Below, in pieces: positions 49,615 through 57,608 of a DNA stretch of 64,000 nucleotides. The stretch lies in contig JBFMFU010000063.1 of NCBI GenBank assembly GCA_040751985.1, positions 1 to 64,000 of the forward strand, given 5' to 3'. Each line of letters opens with the position of its first letter. Within the stretch, counting starts at the first letter, position 1. A program made the translations under genes and the position numbers. Origin of the DNA: Desulfoferula sp040751985 (lineage in GTDB: Bacteria; Desulfobacterota; Desulfarculia; Desulfarculales; Desulfarculaceae). Under the pieces are notes generated by a model, which worked only from the letters and a program-made list of their open reading frames with translations, was not told where the DNA came from and searched no databases.

Positions 49615-50699
49615 TGGATTTCTCCTGCGGCGATCAGTGCGTGGCCGGCCAGGTCGGCCGGCTGGTGAGCCTGGCGGAGGCGGTGGGCCTGGTGCTGGCC
49701 CATGACCTGACCGAGATCGTGCCCGGCCAGAAAAAGGGGCCGGCCTTCAAGAAAGGACACGTGGTTACCCAGGGCGACCTGGAGCATCTGGCCCGCCTGG
49801 GCAAGAACCACCTCTACGTGCTGGAGATCGGCCCCGGCCAGATGCACGAGAACGAGGCGGCCGAGATCCTGGCCGCGGCCCTGGCCGGACCAGGGGTGGC
49901 CAAGGCCGGGCCGCCCAGCGAGGGCAAGATAACCCTGGTCGCTGCCCGCGACGGTCTGTTCGACCTGGACCCCGCCCGCCTGAAGGCCTTCAATCTTTCC
50001 GGCGAGGTGGCCTGCGCCACCATCCACCGCCGCAGCCCAGTCAAGCGCGGTCAGGCCCTGGCCGGCGTGCGGGCCATACCTCTGGTGGTGGATCGGGGGG
50101 CGGTGGCCCGGGCCGCGGAGCTGGCCGGCCGTGACGGCGGGCTGCTGAGCGTGCAGCGCCTGGCGCCTCTCCAGGCCGGCATAGTGGTCACCGGCAACGA
50201 GGTGGCCAGCGGCCTCATCGAGGACCGCTTCGCGCCCATCGTGCAGGCCAAGCTCCATGATCTGGACGCCGGGGTCATGGGGGTGGAGATCGCCCCGGAC
50301 GACCGGGCGGCGGTGGCCGGAGCCATCCAGAACCTGGTGCGGCGCGGGGCCCAGATGATCATCACCACCGCCGGCATGAGCGTGGACCCGGACGACCTGA
50401 CCCGCCTGGCCATCGCCGACGCCGGCGGCCGCGACCTGCTCTACGGCACCCCGGTGCTGCCCGGCTCCATGTTCCTGGTGGGCTGGCTGGACGGCCCGGC
50501 CGGCGAGCTGCCCATCCTGGGGGTGCCGGCCTGCGCCCTGTTCCATCAGGCCACGGTGCTGGACCTGATCCTGCCTCGGGTGCTGGCCGGCGAGCGCCTG
50601 ACCCGTGAGAGCCTGGCCGAACTGGGCCACGGCGGCTATTGCCAGAACTGCGCCGACGGCTGCCGTTTCCCGGTCTGCGGCTTTGGCCGCGGAGCCTAG
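49614..50699 (+). CDS. Molybdopterin-binding (MoaB/MogA-like) protein
   Basis: 361 residues. The C-terminal half has the MoCF-binding signature GIVVTGNEVASG ... AGAQ-type RRGAQMIITTAGMSVDPDDLT. N-terminal residues 1-165 resemble the lead domain of MoeA-like proteins (LVSLAEAVGLVLAHDLTEI). The ATG at 49614 overlaps the FmdE stop (TAATG). The last residues hold a cysteine cluster (CQNCADGCRFPVCGFG) typical of this Desulfobacterota subgroup. Probably handles the molybdenum cofactor or its precursor. Confidence 0.85.
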   Translation: MDFSCGDQCVAGQVGRLVSLAEAVGLVLAHDLTEIVPGQKKGPAFKKGHVVTQGDLEHLARLGKNHLYVLEIGPGQMHENEAAEILAAALAGPGVAKAGPPSEGKITLVAARDGLFDLDPARLKAFNLSGEVACATIHRRSPVKRGQALAGVRAIPLVVDRGAVARAAELAGRDGGLLSVQRLAPLQAGIVVTGNEVASGLIEDRFAPIVQAKLHDLDAGVMGVEIAPDDRAAVAGAIQNLVRRGAQMIITTAGMSVDPDDLTRLAIADAGGRDLLYGTPVLPGSMFLVGWLDGPAGELPILGVPACALFHQATVLDLILPRVLAGERLTRESLAELGHGGYCQNCADGCRFPVCGFGRGA

Positions 50700-50958
50700 C
50701 AACATATGGACTTAACAGGCGAAGCGCGGATTACCTCGCCCAGGGCCCAGGCCCTTCCCTGACCACTGTTTGGCGGCGCTCGGGCTTATACCCCGCCCAA
50801 AAACAGGAATTACACCTAAAAACATCAAAATTACTGCAAAAAAATAGCTGCCTTCCCATAAAAAACACTTGCATTCCCAAAATCGGTGTTAGAATTATTT
50901 ATATTAAACCGGAAATTCAAGCCCTCAGGGCATCCTCTTTAATGGTGAGACGATAGCC
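50700..50958. other. AT-rich upstream region of the PEP-CTERM gene
   Basis: About 260 bases, markedly AT-rich from about 50805 on. A TTGCAT/TAGAAT pair spaced 15 bases (near 50870-50896) is a weak promoter candidate. I looked for a sigma-54 GG-N10-GC site and did not find one. Confidence 0.3.
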
Positions 50959-51732
50959 ATGTTGAGTAAAAGAGTCTTGAGCCAAGGGGCCCGCATAGCG
51001 CTGGCGGCCGCTGCCCTGCTCGTGATCAGCCTGTGCTCCAGCGGGGCCATGGCCGACACCATGAACGTGGCCACCCACGGCAACCTGGGAGTCACCTACT
51101 GGGTGAACGGAGTCCAGCGAAGCGCCCAAACCGCGGAGTTTTACTCCACCACTGCTTATCACAACGCCACGTGGTTCGGCTATTGCCTGGATCCCGTTCA
51201 GACCTTCGCCAACCCCATCACCCCCGGCGACCCCAACCTGTGGACTGGGCCGGAGGTCAACCCCAAGCCCCTGCAGTTCGACTGGAAAGAGGCGGCTTGG
51301 CTGATGGAGAACTACGCCCCCGGCGTGACCTGGCTGGATGACCCCAGCTCGGTGAACTACGACTCGGCCGCGGTGAAGAACGCCATCCAGGCGGTGCAGT
51401 TGGCCATCTGGGAGGTGGTGATGGATCACAGCACCACCTACAGCGCCTCCAACCTGACCGACACCAGCAGCAATTTCTACGTGGCCAGCAGCGCGGTGGC
51501 CACCCTGGCCGGCAGCTATCTGGTGGCCTTGAGCGAGGCCAAGATCGCCAATGGCGGCCAGGTCATCCTCTCTGGCGCCCTGAACTTCACCGTCAACGAC
51601 CAGGACGACCGCCAGGACCTGATCATGGCCTCCAAGGCCCCGGAGCCCGGCAGCATGCTGCTGTTGGCCTCGGGCCTGGCCGCCACCGGCGGCTGGCTGC
51701 GCCGCCGCCGCCAGAAGAGCCGCAAGGCCTAA
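50959..51732 (+). CDS. PEP-CTERM-sorted surface protein
   Basis: 257 residues with a signal peptide (about 12-36, ending SGAMAD) and a C-terminal PEP-CTERM signal: APEPGSMLLLASGLAATGGWLRRRR (PEP box, hydrophobic segment, arginine cluster). The body (STTAYHNATWFGYCLDPVQTF ... AIQAVQLAIWEVVMDH) is like the thioester-domain-like or 'choice-of-anchor' proteins with AIQ.A.W motifs. Exosortase would cleave after the PEP box; none is in the window. A strong terminator follows. Confidence 0.88.
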   Translation: MLSKRVLSQGARIALAAAALLVISLCSSGAMADTMNVATHGNLGVTYWVNGVQRSAQTAEFYSTTAYHNATWFGYCLDPVQTFANPITPGDPNLWTGPEVNPKPLQFDWKEAAWLMENYAPGVTWLDDPSSVNYDSAAVKNAIQAVQLAIWEVVMDHSTTYSASNLTDTSSNFYVASSAVATLAGSYLVALSEAKIANGGQVILSGALNFTVNDQDDRQDLIMASKAPEPGSMLLLASGLAATGGWLRRRRQKSRKA

Positions 51733-51750
51733 GCCTCCTCCGAAACGCTA

Positions 51751-51780
51751 AAAGCCCCGCCCGGTGGGCGGGGCTTTTTT
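51751..51780 (+). terminator. Rho-independent terminator after PEP-CTERM gene
   Basis: AAAGCCCCGCCC pairs with GGGCGGGGCTTT around GGT, followed by TTT. It can also serve the opposite strand, ending the rhodanese operon which stops at 51797. Confidence 0.9.
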
Positions 51781-51796
51781 ATGCCCGCTGCGGCTC

Positions 51797-52633
51797 TCAG
51801 CCGGCCTGCACCTGCTCCAGCATCTGGCCCAGGGCGCGCAGGTGGGCCTGCTCCTCGTCGGCGATGCCCAGCAGCGTCTGGCGGCTCTCTTCCGGCTGGG
51901 CCCGCTGGGCCAGACGCATATACAGGTCCAGGGCCTGGGTCTCGATGCCCATGGCCAGCATCAGCGCCGCCTCCGGCCCGGCCAGGGCCTCTCTCTGCTG
52001 CTCCAGGAACTCCTGCCAGGTGTAGCCGCCTTCCATGCGCACCGGCTCAACCTGCTCCAGGGGCGCTTCCTGCTGCTGGGCCAGGGGCAGGGCCTGGTGC
52101 ATGGCCTGCAGCCGCTCCTGATGGCGCACCTCGATGCCGGCCAGCCTGCGGAACAGGGCGCTCAATTCGGCTCCGGCGCTGCGTTGGGCCAGGGCCTGGT
52201 AGAACAGGGCCAGGCCCCGCTCCAGGCCGTAGGCCGCGGCCAGCACCGCCGCCGGCCCCTGGCCGGGCTCCATCAGCTCCAGTCCCCAGGATTCGGGGCC
52301 AGTGGCCGCCAGTCCGTCCCAGGCCTTGATGCCGCCGGCCAGGTTGTAAACCTCGGCAAAGCCTTGACCCTGCAACAGCTGCGCAGCCGCCCGGCTGCGT
52401 GCGCCGGCAGCTCAATAGGCCACCACTGGCTTGTCGCGGTCCAGCTCATCCAGGCGGCCGTTCAGCTCGGGCAGGGGTATCAGCCTGGCGCCGGGCAGGT
52501 GGCGATCTTCGTATTCCTGGGGCTGGCGCACGTCCAGCAGGGTGTAGCTACCCGCCGGATGCCCCTCAAAAAAGCGGCGCAGCTCGTCGGGGCTCAGGTT
52601 GGGGGCCTTGTGCATGAGCTTGGCGATCTGCAT
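51797..52633 (-). CDS. Rhodanese-ferritin fusion, apparent selenoprotein (in-frame UGA)
   Basis: Both halves lie in one frame, interrupted only by TGA at 52414-52412 (codon 74). The rhodanese half reads LLDVRQPQEYEDRHLPGARLIPLPELNGRLDEL ... VVAY-TGA-AAGARSRAAAQLL. The TGA replaces the invariant catalytic cysteine of the usual YC-x-x-G-x-R-S loop. After it comes QGFAEVYNLAGGIKAW and then a ferritin-like four-helix domain (ERGLALFYQALAQ, EVRHQERL, MGIETQALDLYMRLAQ, EEQAHLRALG) with Glu/His metal ligands. Full product: 278 residues. The Cys form of this fusion is common in Geobacter-like bacteria. Start ATG 52633. A hairpin downstream of the TGA supports selenocysteine. Confidence 0.82.
52378..52409 (-). 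promoter_or_regulatory. Candidate bacterial SECIS hairpin
   Basis: Downstream of the TGA on the minus strand, CGCAGCC pairs with GGCTGCG (7 bp) around the four-base loop GGGC; an outer AGCTG/CAGCT pair can extend it. The apical loop begins 19 bases after the TGA, and its first base is G. Bacterial SECIS elements need a loop roughly 16-37 bases after UGA with a G among the first two loop bases, so this placement fits well. Confidence 0.7.
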
Positions 52634-52657
52634 GGGGCTCGCTCCGGGCCGGGGCGC

Positions 52658-53452
52658 TCAGGGCACCGGCGGGGTGAAGGGCATGACTAGCAGGCGGTGC
52701 AGGCCCAGCTCGGCCTCGTCGAAGTGGCCGCCCACGCCGATGACGATGCCCTTCTGGTCCACCTTGCTGACCATGGTGCCCAGGATGCGGTCCCACAGGG
52801 AGAAGATCGTGCCGTAGTTGGAGTTGCGCTCGTTGATCTTCACCGAGTGGTGGATGCGGTGCATGGCGGGGGGCACGAACAGCACCCAGAACAGGCGCTC
52901 GAACCACCAGGGCACCTTGAGGCTGGAGTGGTGGAACTGGGCGGCCAGCACCAGGGCGGTCTCGAAGATGGTCACCCCCAACAGGTCCGCGCCCAGGAAG
53001 AAAACCAGGCCGATCTTGATCACGGCGCTGATGGCCAGCTCGCCCAGGTGAAAACGGGTGGCGGTGGACACGTCCATGTTCAGGTCCGTGTGGTGCACCC
53101 GGTGGAAGCGCCAGAAAAAGGGCACCTCGTGGTTGAGCAGGTGCCAGACGTAGAGCATGAAGTCCATGAAGACCAGGGTGGCCAGCAGGTTGAACCAGTA
53201 GGGCAAGGGGGCCAGGTTCAGCACCCCCATCTTCTGCTGGGTGACGTAGGCCGCGGTGGCCACGATGGCGCTGCCGAAAAACAGCCGCAGGACCAGGGTG
53301 TTGAAGGTGGTCAGGCCCAGGTTGATCAGCCAGCGTTTGAGCTTGCTCAGCGAGGGCCGGCGGTAGGGCAGGACCAGCTCCAGCAGCAGGAAAAAGACCA
53401 GGCCGCCGAAGAAGAAGGCCATGCGCACCCAGGATAAGTTAGCTTCCAGCAT
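52658..53452 (-). CDS. Sterol desaturase/fatty acid hydroxylase superfamily protein
   Basis: 264-residue membrane di-iron protein. Histidine boxes HLLNH, HRVHH and HRIHH (with QFHHSS) ligate the di-iron centre; about four to five hydrophobic segments. Reactions in this superfamily are C-H hydroxylation or desaturation of lipids, all needing oxygen, which is notable in an apparently anaerobic organism. Next gene on the minus strand after NifU-like. Confidence 0.88.
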   Translation of the reverse strand: MLEANLSWVRMAFFFGGLVFFLLLELVLPYRRPSLSKLKRWLINLGLTTFNTLVLRLFFGSAIVATAAYVTQQKMGVLNLAPLPYWFNLLATLVFMDFMLYVWHLLNHEVPFFWRFHRVHHTDLNMDVSTATRFHLGELAISAVIKIGLVFFLGADLLGVTIFETALVLAAQFHHSSLKVPWWFERLFWVLFVPPAMHRIHHSVKINERNSNYGTIFSLWDRILGTMVSKVDQKGIVIGVGGHFDEAELGLHRLLVMPFTPPVP

Positions 53453-53524
53453 GGCGATTCTCCGCTCGAATCCAGCGGGTTCCCGGTAGGGGGCCCACTC
53501 TTTTATGGTACCACGGGCGGCCGC

Positions 53525-53965
53525 CTAGCGCCGGGGATAGGCCGCCCGCCAGGGCGAGCGCCGCCGGCCCCAGTAGTCGCGCAGGGCCTCCCGCAGGGTA
53601 CGCTCGGCCAGCTCAGCGCAGTGGCGGTGCTGCGGCGGCAGCCCCCCCAGCTCGGCCAGGATGCCCTCGGCGTCCACCTGGGCGGCCTGGCTGACCGTGC
53701 GGCCCTTGATCAGGCACGTCAGGGCGCTGCCGCAGGCCACCACCTGGGGGCAACCTTCGGTCAAAAAGCGGGCATCGTGGATCACCTCGTCCTGGATGCG
53801 CAGGTGCAGCTCGATGTAGTCCCCGCAGTCGCGCTGGGGCCGGGCAAAGCCCTCTGGGCTGGGCAAGGCGCCCAAGTTCTGGGGGGTCAAGGCATGGGCC
53901 AGGAAGGCCTCGCTCCAGGTCCAGGCTTCGCCGGCGCAGTCGTGGTGATGATGCTCGCTGCTCAA
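53525..53965 (-). CDS. NifU/IscU N-terminal-like iron-sulfur scaffold protein
   Basis: 146 residues with the IscU-type cysteines: Cys47 region QRDCGDYIEL, EGCPQVVACGSALTCLIKG and HRHCAEL. This is the NifU-N-like arrangement of a cluster-assembly scaffold. A histidine-rich N-terminus (HHHH) could bind metal. It may supply clusters to neighbouring enzymes, although no cysteine desulfurase is in the window. Start at 53965 with GGAG upstream. Confidence 0.82.
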   Translation of the reverse strand: MSSEHHHHDCAGEAWTWSEAFLAHALTPQNLGALPSPEGFARPQRDCGDYIELHLRIQDEVIHDARFLTEGCPQVVACGSALTCLIKGRTVSQAAQVDAEGILAELGGLPPQHRHCAELAERTLREALRDYWGRRRSPWRAAYPRR

Positions 53966-54293
53966 GCTCTTCTCCTGGCGGGGGTGGCCTGCCTGCGCAT
54001 AATTTGTATCCGCCTTGGGTGCGGCGGGTCCGGTTTTTACCCGGAGGCCAACCGGCCGCGGGTGCGCCTATGCGCCAGGGAACGGGGCTAACTGCCCATT
54101 AACATGAACCTATTCAAAAAGCACCCGCCTTGCCGCCTAGTGGGCACACTACCTGCTGCGATGGCCAGCCAAGGCAGCGATCTGCCGATGGCCGCAGGCG
54201 GATCCTGCTGGGATGAAGATAAAGTGGGGCCGGAGCCCGGTCAACCCCCAGCCGGACATCGGCCGTAAAAAATGGGAGGAGGCGTCAGTGTGC
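53966..54293. other. Intergenic region upstream of the RND efflux operon
   Basis: About 330 bases with no gene, RNA or repeat recognised. The efflux promoter and operator lie just after it, at 54294-54322. Confidence 0.4.
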
Positions 54294-54322
54294 TTGACAA
54301 TCAAACGTTCGTTTGATACAGA
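54294..54322 (+). promoter_or_regulatory. Promoter with TetR operator filling the spacer
   Basis: TTGACA (54294-54299), 17-base spacer, TACAGA (54317-54322). The spacer is a perfect palindrome ATCAAACG-TT-CGTTTGAT (54300-54317), overlapping the first base of the -10. This is the classic layout for a TetR autorepressor: binding blocks RNA polymerase. The TetR gene starts at 54348. Confidence 0.75.
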
Positions 54323-54347
54323 TGTTCGCAAACACGCAGGAGAGCAT

Positions 54348-54995
54348 ATGCCGGTTGCCAAGCCCACCACCCACGACGCCACCCGGGAGCGCCTGCTGGA
54401 CGAGGCCGAGAAGCTCTTCGCCGAGAAAGGCTACAACGCGGTGAGCGTGCGCGAGATCACCAAGGCCGCGGGCAGCAACCTGGCCGCGGTCAACTATCAC
54501 TTCGGCAGCAAGGAGAACCTGTACCTGGCCGTGTTCCGCGACCGCTGGCGGGCCCGGGCCGAGAAGGTTCGCCGCCCCATGGAAGAGCTGGCCCGGCAGG
54601 AAAAGGTCACGCCCCGGCAGGTGGTGCGCACCCTGGCCCAGGCCTTTTTGCGCGGTCCCCTCACCGCCGAGGAGCGCCTGCGCCACTCCCAACTCATCGC
54701 CCGGGAGATGGCCTCGCCGGGCAAGGCATTTGACCTGCTGGCCGAGGGACAGCTCAAGCCGGCCATGGAACAACACGCGCGGCTGCTCCAACGCGCCCTG
54801 CCCTATACCATTGCCGAGGAGCGCCTGAAGCTCATCGTGCTGTCCATCTTCTCCCAGGTGCTCCACTTCAACTTCGCCCGGCCGGTGGTGAGTCTGGTCA
54901 CCGGCCGCAGCTACGACGCGGCCTTCATTGAGGAGCTGATCGAGCACATCACCGACTTCGCCCTGCGCGGCCTGGGCCTGGAGGAGACGGCATGA
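54348..54995 (+). CDS. TetR-family repressor of the RND efflux operon
   Basis: 215 residues. HTH region ATRERLLDEAEKLFAEKGYNAVSVREITKAAGSNLAAVNYHFGSKENLYLAVF (read in parts) and a CerR-like C-terminal domain (KVRRPMEELARQE ...). ATG 54348 behind AGGAG; the longer frame is rejected since the promoter/operator would lie inside it. First gene of the operon and its likely repressor. Confidence 0.93.
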   Translation: MPVAKPTTHDATRERLLDEAEKLFAEKGYNAVSVREITKAAGSNLAAVNYHFGSKENLYLAVFRDRWRARAEKVRRPMEELARQEKVTPRQVVRTLAQAFLRGPLTAEERLRHSQLIAREMASPGKAFDLLAEGQLKPAMEQHARLLQRALPYTIAEERLKLIVLSIFSQVLHFNFARPVVSLVTGRSYDAAFIEELIEHITDFALRGLGLEETA

Positions 54996-56428
54996 CCGGG
55001 CGCCCGCATATGACCCTGACCCTGGGCCTGCTGCTGGTCCTGGCCCTGGCCACGGCCGGCTGCGTCAAGGTGGGACCGGACTACCAGCGGCCCGCTTTCG
55101 GCTTCCAGGTGCCCCCGGCCTATGACCAGGCCGCTAGCAGCGCCCCGGCTTCCTCTGGCCAGCGCTGGTGGGAGCAGTTCAACGACCCCCAGCTCAACCA
55201 GGTGGTGGCCGAGGCCCTGCAGCGCAACCTGGACCTGGAGGCCACGGCCGGGCGGGTGATGGAGCTGCGGGCGGCATTCGTGCAGAGCCGCGCCCAGCGC
55301 TGGCCCACCGTGAACCTGGAGGGCGGCGCCCAGAAGGCCCGCACCACCAGCGCCCTGCAGAACATCTCCCTGGAGACCGAGACCTACAACCTCTCGCTGG
55401 CGGCCAGCTTCGAGGTGGACCTGTGGGGCAAGCTGGCCCGCAGCGAGGCCGCGGCCCGGGCCGACCTGCTGCAGGCCCAGGAAAACCGCCGCACCGTGGC
55501 CCAGACCGTGGTGGCCAACGTGGTGACCGGCTACTTCAGGGTGCGGGTGTTGCAGCGTCGCCTAGTGGTCAACGCCGAGAGCATCAAGGCCTACCAGAAG
55601 AGCCTGCGCCTGGTGGAGGGCCGCTACCAGCGGGGCCTGGTGAGCATCCTGGACCTGCGCCAGGCGCGGCGCACCCTGGCTCAGGCCCAGGCCGAGCGCC
55701 CCAGCCTGCAGCAGGACCTGGCCCTGGCCCAGCAGGAGCTGGCCGTGCTCTTGGGCCGCTACCCCCGCATCGCGCCCTACCCCGATCCGGGCATCGACTA
55801 CCTGGCCCGCCTGCAGGCGGTGCCGCCGGGCCTGCCTTCGCAGCTCCTGCTGCGCCGGCCGGACCTCAAGGCCGCCGAGGCCGGGCTCAAGTCCCTGAGC
55901 GAAAAGATCGGGGTGGCCCGCGCCGCCCGCTTCCCCACCATCGCCCTGACCGGCGGTTACGGCTACTCCAGCGACGGCCTGCACACCCTGTTCTCGCCGG
56001 CCCATGAGCTCTGGAGCCTGGCCATGGGCCTCAGCCAGCCGGTGTTCAACGCCGGCCGCCTGGAGGCCGGCGAAAAGGCGGCCCGGGCCCGCTACCAGCA
56101 GGGGGTGGCCTCCTACGCCAAGACGGTGCTGAGCGCCTTCGCCGAGGTGGAGGGCGCCCTGGTGACCCGGCAGGAGCAGCAGCGCCGCCGCCAGCGCCTC
56201 AAGGAGGCGGTCACCGAGGCCGCCTCCACCCAGCGCACCGCCGAGGACCGCTATGCGCGGGGCCTGGCGGACTACCTGACCGTGCTGGAGGCCCAGCAGA
56301 CCCGCTACTCCCTGGAGAACCAGCTGGTGCTCACCGAGCTGGCCATCCTGACCAACCGCGTAACCCTTCACCGCGCCCTGGGCGGAGGCTGGGCCACCCC
56401 GCCCCCCCTGGCCCAAGCGGAGAACTAA
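54992..56428 (+). CDS. RND efflux outer-membrane lipoprotein (OprM/NodT family)
   Basis: 478 residues. Signal peptide with lipobox ATAGC so lipid-anchored (mature Cys about residue 27), then two TolC-like repeats (VGPDYQRPAF, QWWEQFNDPQLNQVVAEAL and RPDLKAAEAGLKSLSEKIGVARAARFPTIAL, read in parts). ATG 54992 overlaps the TetR stop; ATG 55010 is an alternative start. Forms the outer-membrane channel for the pump encoded downstream. Confidence 0.93.
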   Translation: MTGRPHMTLTLGLLLVLALATAGCVKVGPDYQRPAFGFQVPPAYDQAASSAPASSGQRWWEQFNDPQLNQVVAEALQRNLDLEATAGRVMELRAAFVQSRAQRWPTVNLEGGAQKARTTSALQNISLETETYNLSLAASFEVDLWGKLARSEAAARADLLQAQENRRTVAQTVVANVVTGYFRVRVLQRRLVVNAESIKAYQKSLRLVEGRYQRGLVSILDLRQARRTLAQAQAERPSLQQDLALAQQELAVLLGRYPRIAPYPDPGIDYLARLQAVPPGLPSQLLLRRPDLKAAEAGLKSLSEKIGVARAARFPTIALTGGYGYSSDGLHTLFSPAHELWSLAMGLSQPVFNAGRLEAGEKAARARYQQGVASYAKTVLSAFAEVEGALVTRQEQQRRRQRLKEAVTEAASTQRTAEDRYARGLADYLTVLEAQQTRYSLENQLVLTELAILTNRVTLHRALGGGWATPPPLAQAEN

Positions 56429-56431
56429 ATC

Positions 56432-57607
56432 ATGCAAGGGCGAAAGAAGTTCTTCATCCAATCCGCCGTAGTGGCCGCTTTTCTCGTCGCCGGCCTGGCC
56501 ACCCTGGCCGGCCTGGCCCTGAGCCGCAAGCCGCCGTCCCGCCAGACGCCGCCGGTGCAAAGCCCCCTGGTGCAGACCATCAAGGTGGACCGCAGCCACC
56601 TGCAGGTGAAGGTGCAGGGCGAGGGCACCGTGCGCCCTTGGCGACAGGCCACCCTGGCCGCCGAGGTGGCCGGCCGCGTGGTCTACGTCTCGCCCAATAT
56701 GGTGGTGGGCGGGTCCTTCCAGAAGGGCGAGGTGCTGCTGCGCGTGCAGCAAGAGGACTACCGCCTGGCCCTGACCCTGGCCCAGGCCGAGGTCAGGGAG
56801 GCCGAGACCAGCCTCAAGCAGACCCAGGAGGAGGCCGCCGCCGCCCGCCAGGAGTGGAACCAGCTCCAACGGGACCGGGGCCAGCAGCCCGGCGATCCGC
56901 CGGCCCTGGTGGCCAAGGCCCCGCAACTGGCCCAGGCCCAGGCCAAGCTGGAGGCGGCCCGGGCCAAGCTGCAGCAGGCCCGCCTGGACCTGGAGCGCAC
57001 CGAGATCAAGGCCCCCTTCGCCGGCCGGGTGCTCAGCGAAAGCGTGGACCCGGGCCAGTTCCTGACCAAGGGGGCCTCGGTGGCCACGGTGTTTGCCGTC
57101 GCCGCCGCCGAGATAGACCTGCCCCTGGAGGACCGGGACCTGGCTTGGCTGGCCGTACCCGGACTCACTGCCAACGGCGGCCGTGGCTCGGCGGCGGTGG
57201 TCAAGGCCGACTTCGCCGGCCGGGAGCTGTCCTGGCCCGGCCGGGTGATGCGGGCCCTGGGCCAGGTGGACCAGCGCACCCGCATGGTGGGGGTGGTGGT
57301 GCGGGTGGAGCGCCCCTACGCCAGCCTGCCCCCCCTGGCCATGGGCATGTTCGTCAAGGTGGAGCTGGCCGGCCGCACCCTGGCCGGCGCCAGCCTCATC
57401 CCCCGCGCGGCCCTGCGCCAGGGCGAGGTGGTCTGGACCGTGGACGGCCAGAACCGCCTGCGCTTCACCAAGGTGCGGGTGGCCCGCCTGGAGGGCTCCC
57501 AGGCCCTGCTGCACCCCGGCCTGCCTGAGGGCACCCTGGTGGTCACCAGCCCCCTCAAGGAGGTCAGCGACGGCATGAGCGTGCGCCTGGCCCGGCAGGA
57601 GGGCTAG
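56432..57607 (+). CDS. RND efflux periplasmic adaptor (membrane fusion protein)
   Basis: 391 residues. N-terminal membrane anchor (about 9-31), barrel-sandwich hybrid (GEGTVRPWRQATLAAEVAGRVVYVSPNMVVGGSFQKGEVLLRV read in parts), coiled-coil hairpin (about 110-195), RTEIKAPFAGRV-type segment ERTEIKAPFAGRVLSESVDPGQF, and C-terminal membrane-proximal domain. Couples the OMF and permease. Three bases after the OMF gene. Confidence 0.92.
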   Translation: MQGRKKFFIQSAVVAAFLVAGLATLAGLALSRKPPSRQTPPVQSPLVQTIKVDRSHLQVKVQGEGTVRPWRQATLAAEVAGRVVYVSPNMVVGGSFQKGEVLLRVQQEDYRLALTLAQAEVREAETSLKQTQEEAAAARQEWNQLQRDRGQQPGDPPALVAKAPQLAQAQAKLEAARAKLQQARLDLERTEIKAPFAGRVLSESVDPGQFLTKGASVATVFAVAAAEIDLPLEDRDLAWLAVPGLTANGGRGSAAVVKADFAGRELSWPGRVMRALGQVDQRTRMVGVVVRVERPYASLPPLAMGMFVKVELAGRTLAGASLIPRAALRQGEVVWTVDGQNRLRFTKVRVARLEGSQALLHPGLPEGTLVVTSPLKEVSDGMSVRLARQEG

Positions 57608-57608
57608 C

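Noticed and set aside
50761..50958. Sigma-54 promoter of the PEP-CTERM gene
   Set aside because: No TGGC-N8-TTGC-like pair with proper spacing was found; TGGC near 50772 lacks its partner.
51797..52414. Rhodanese gene broken by a nonsense mutation or frameshift
   Set aside because: Both halves share one frame, the stop is TGA exactly at the catalytic cysteine, the downstream half shows no decay and a SECIS-like hairpin follows. Pseudogene remains possible but less likely than Sec.
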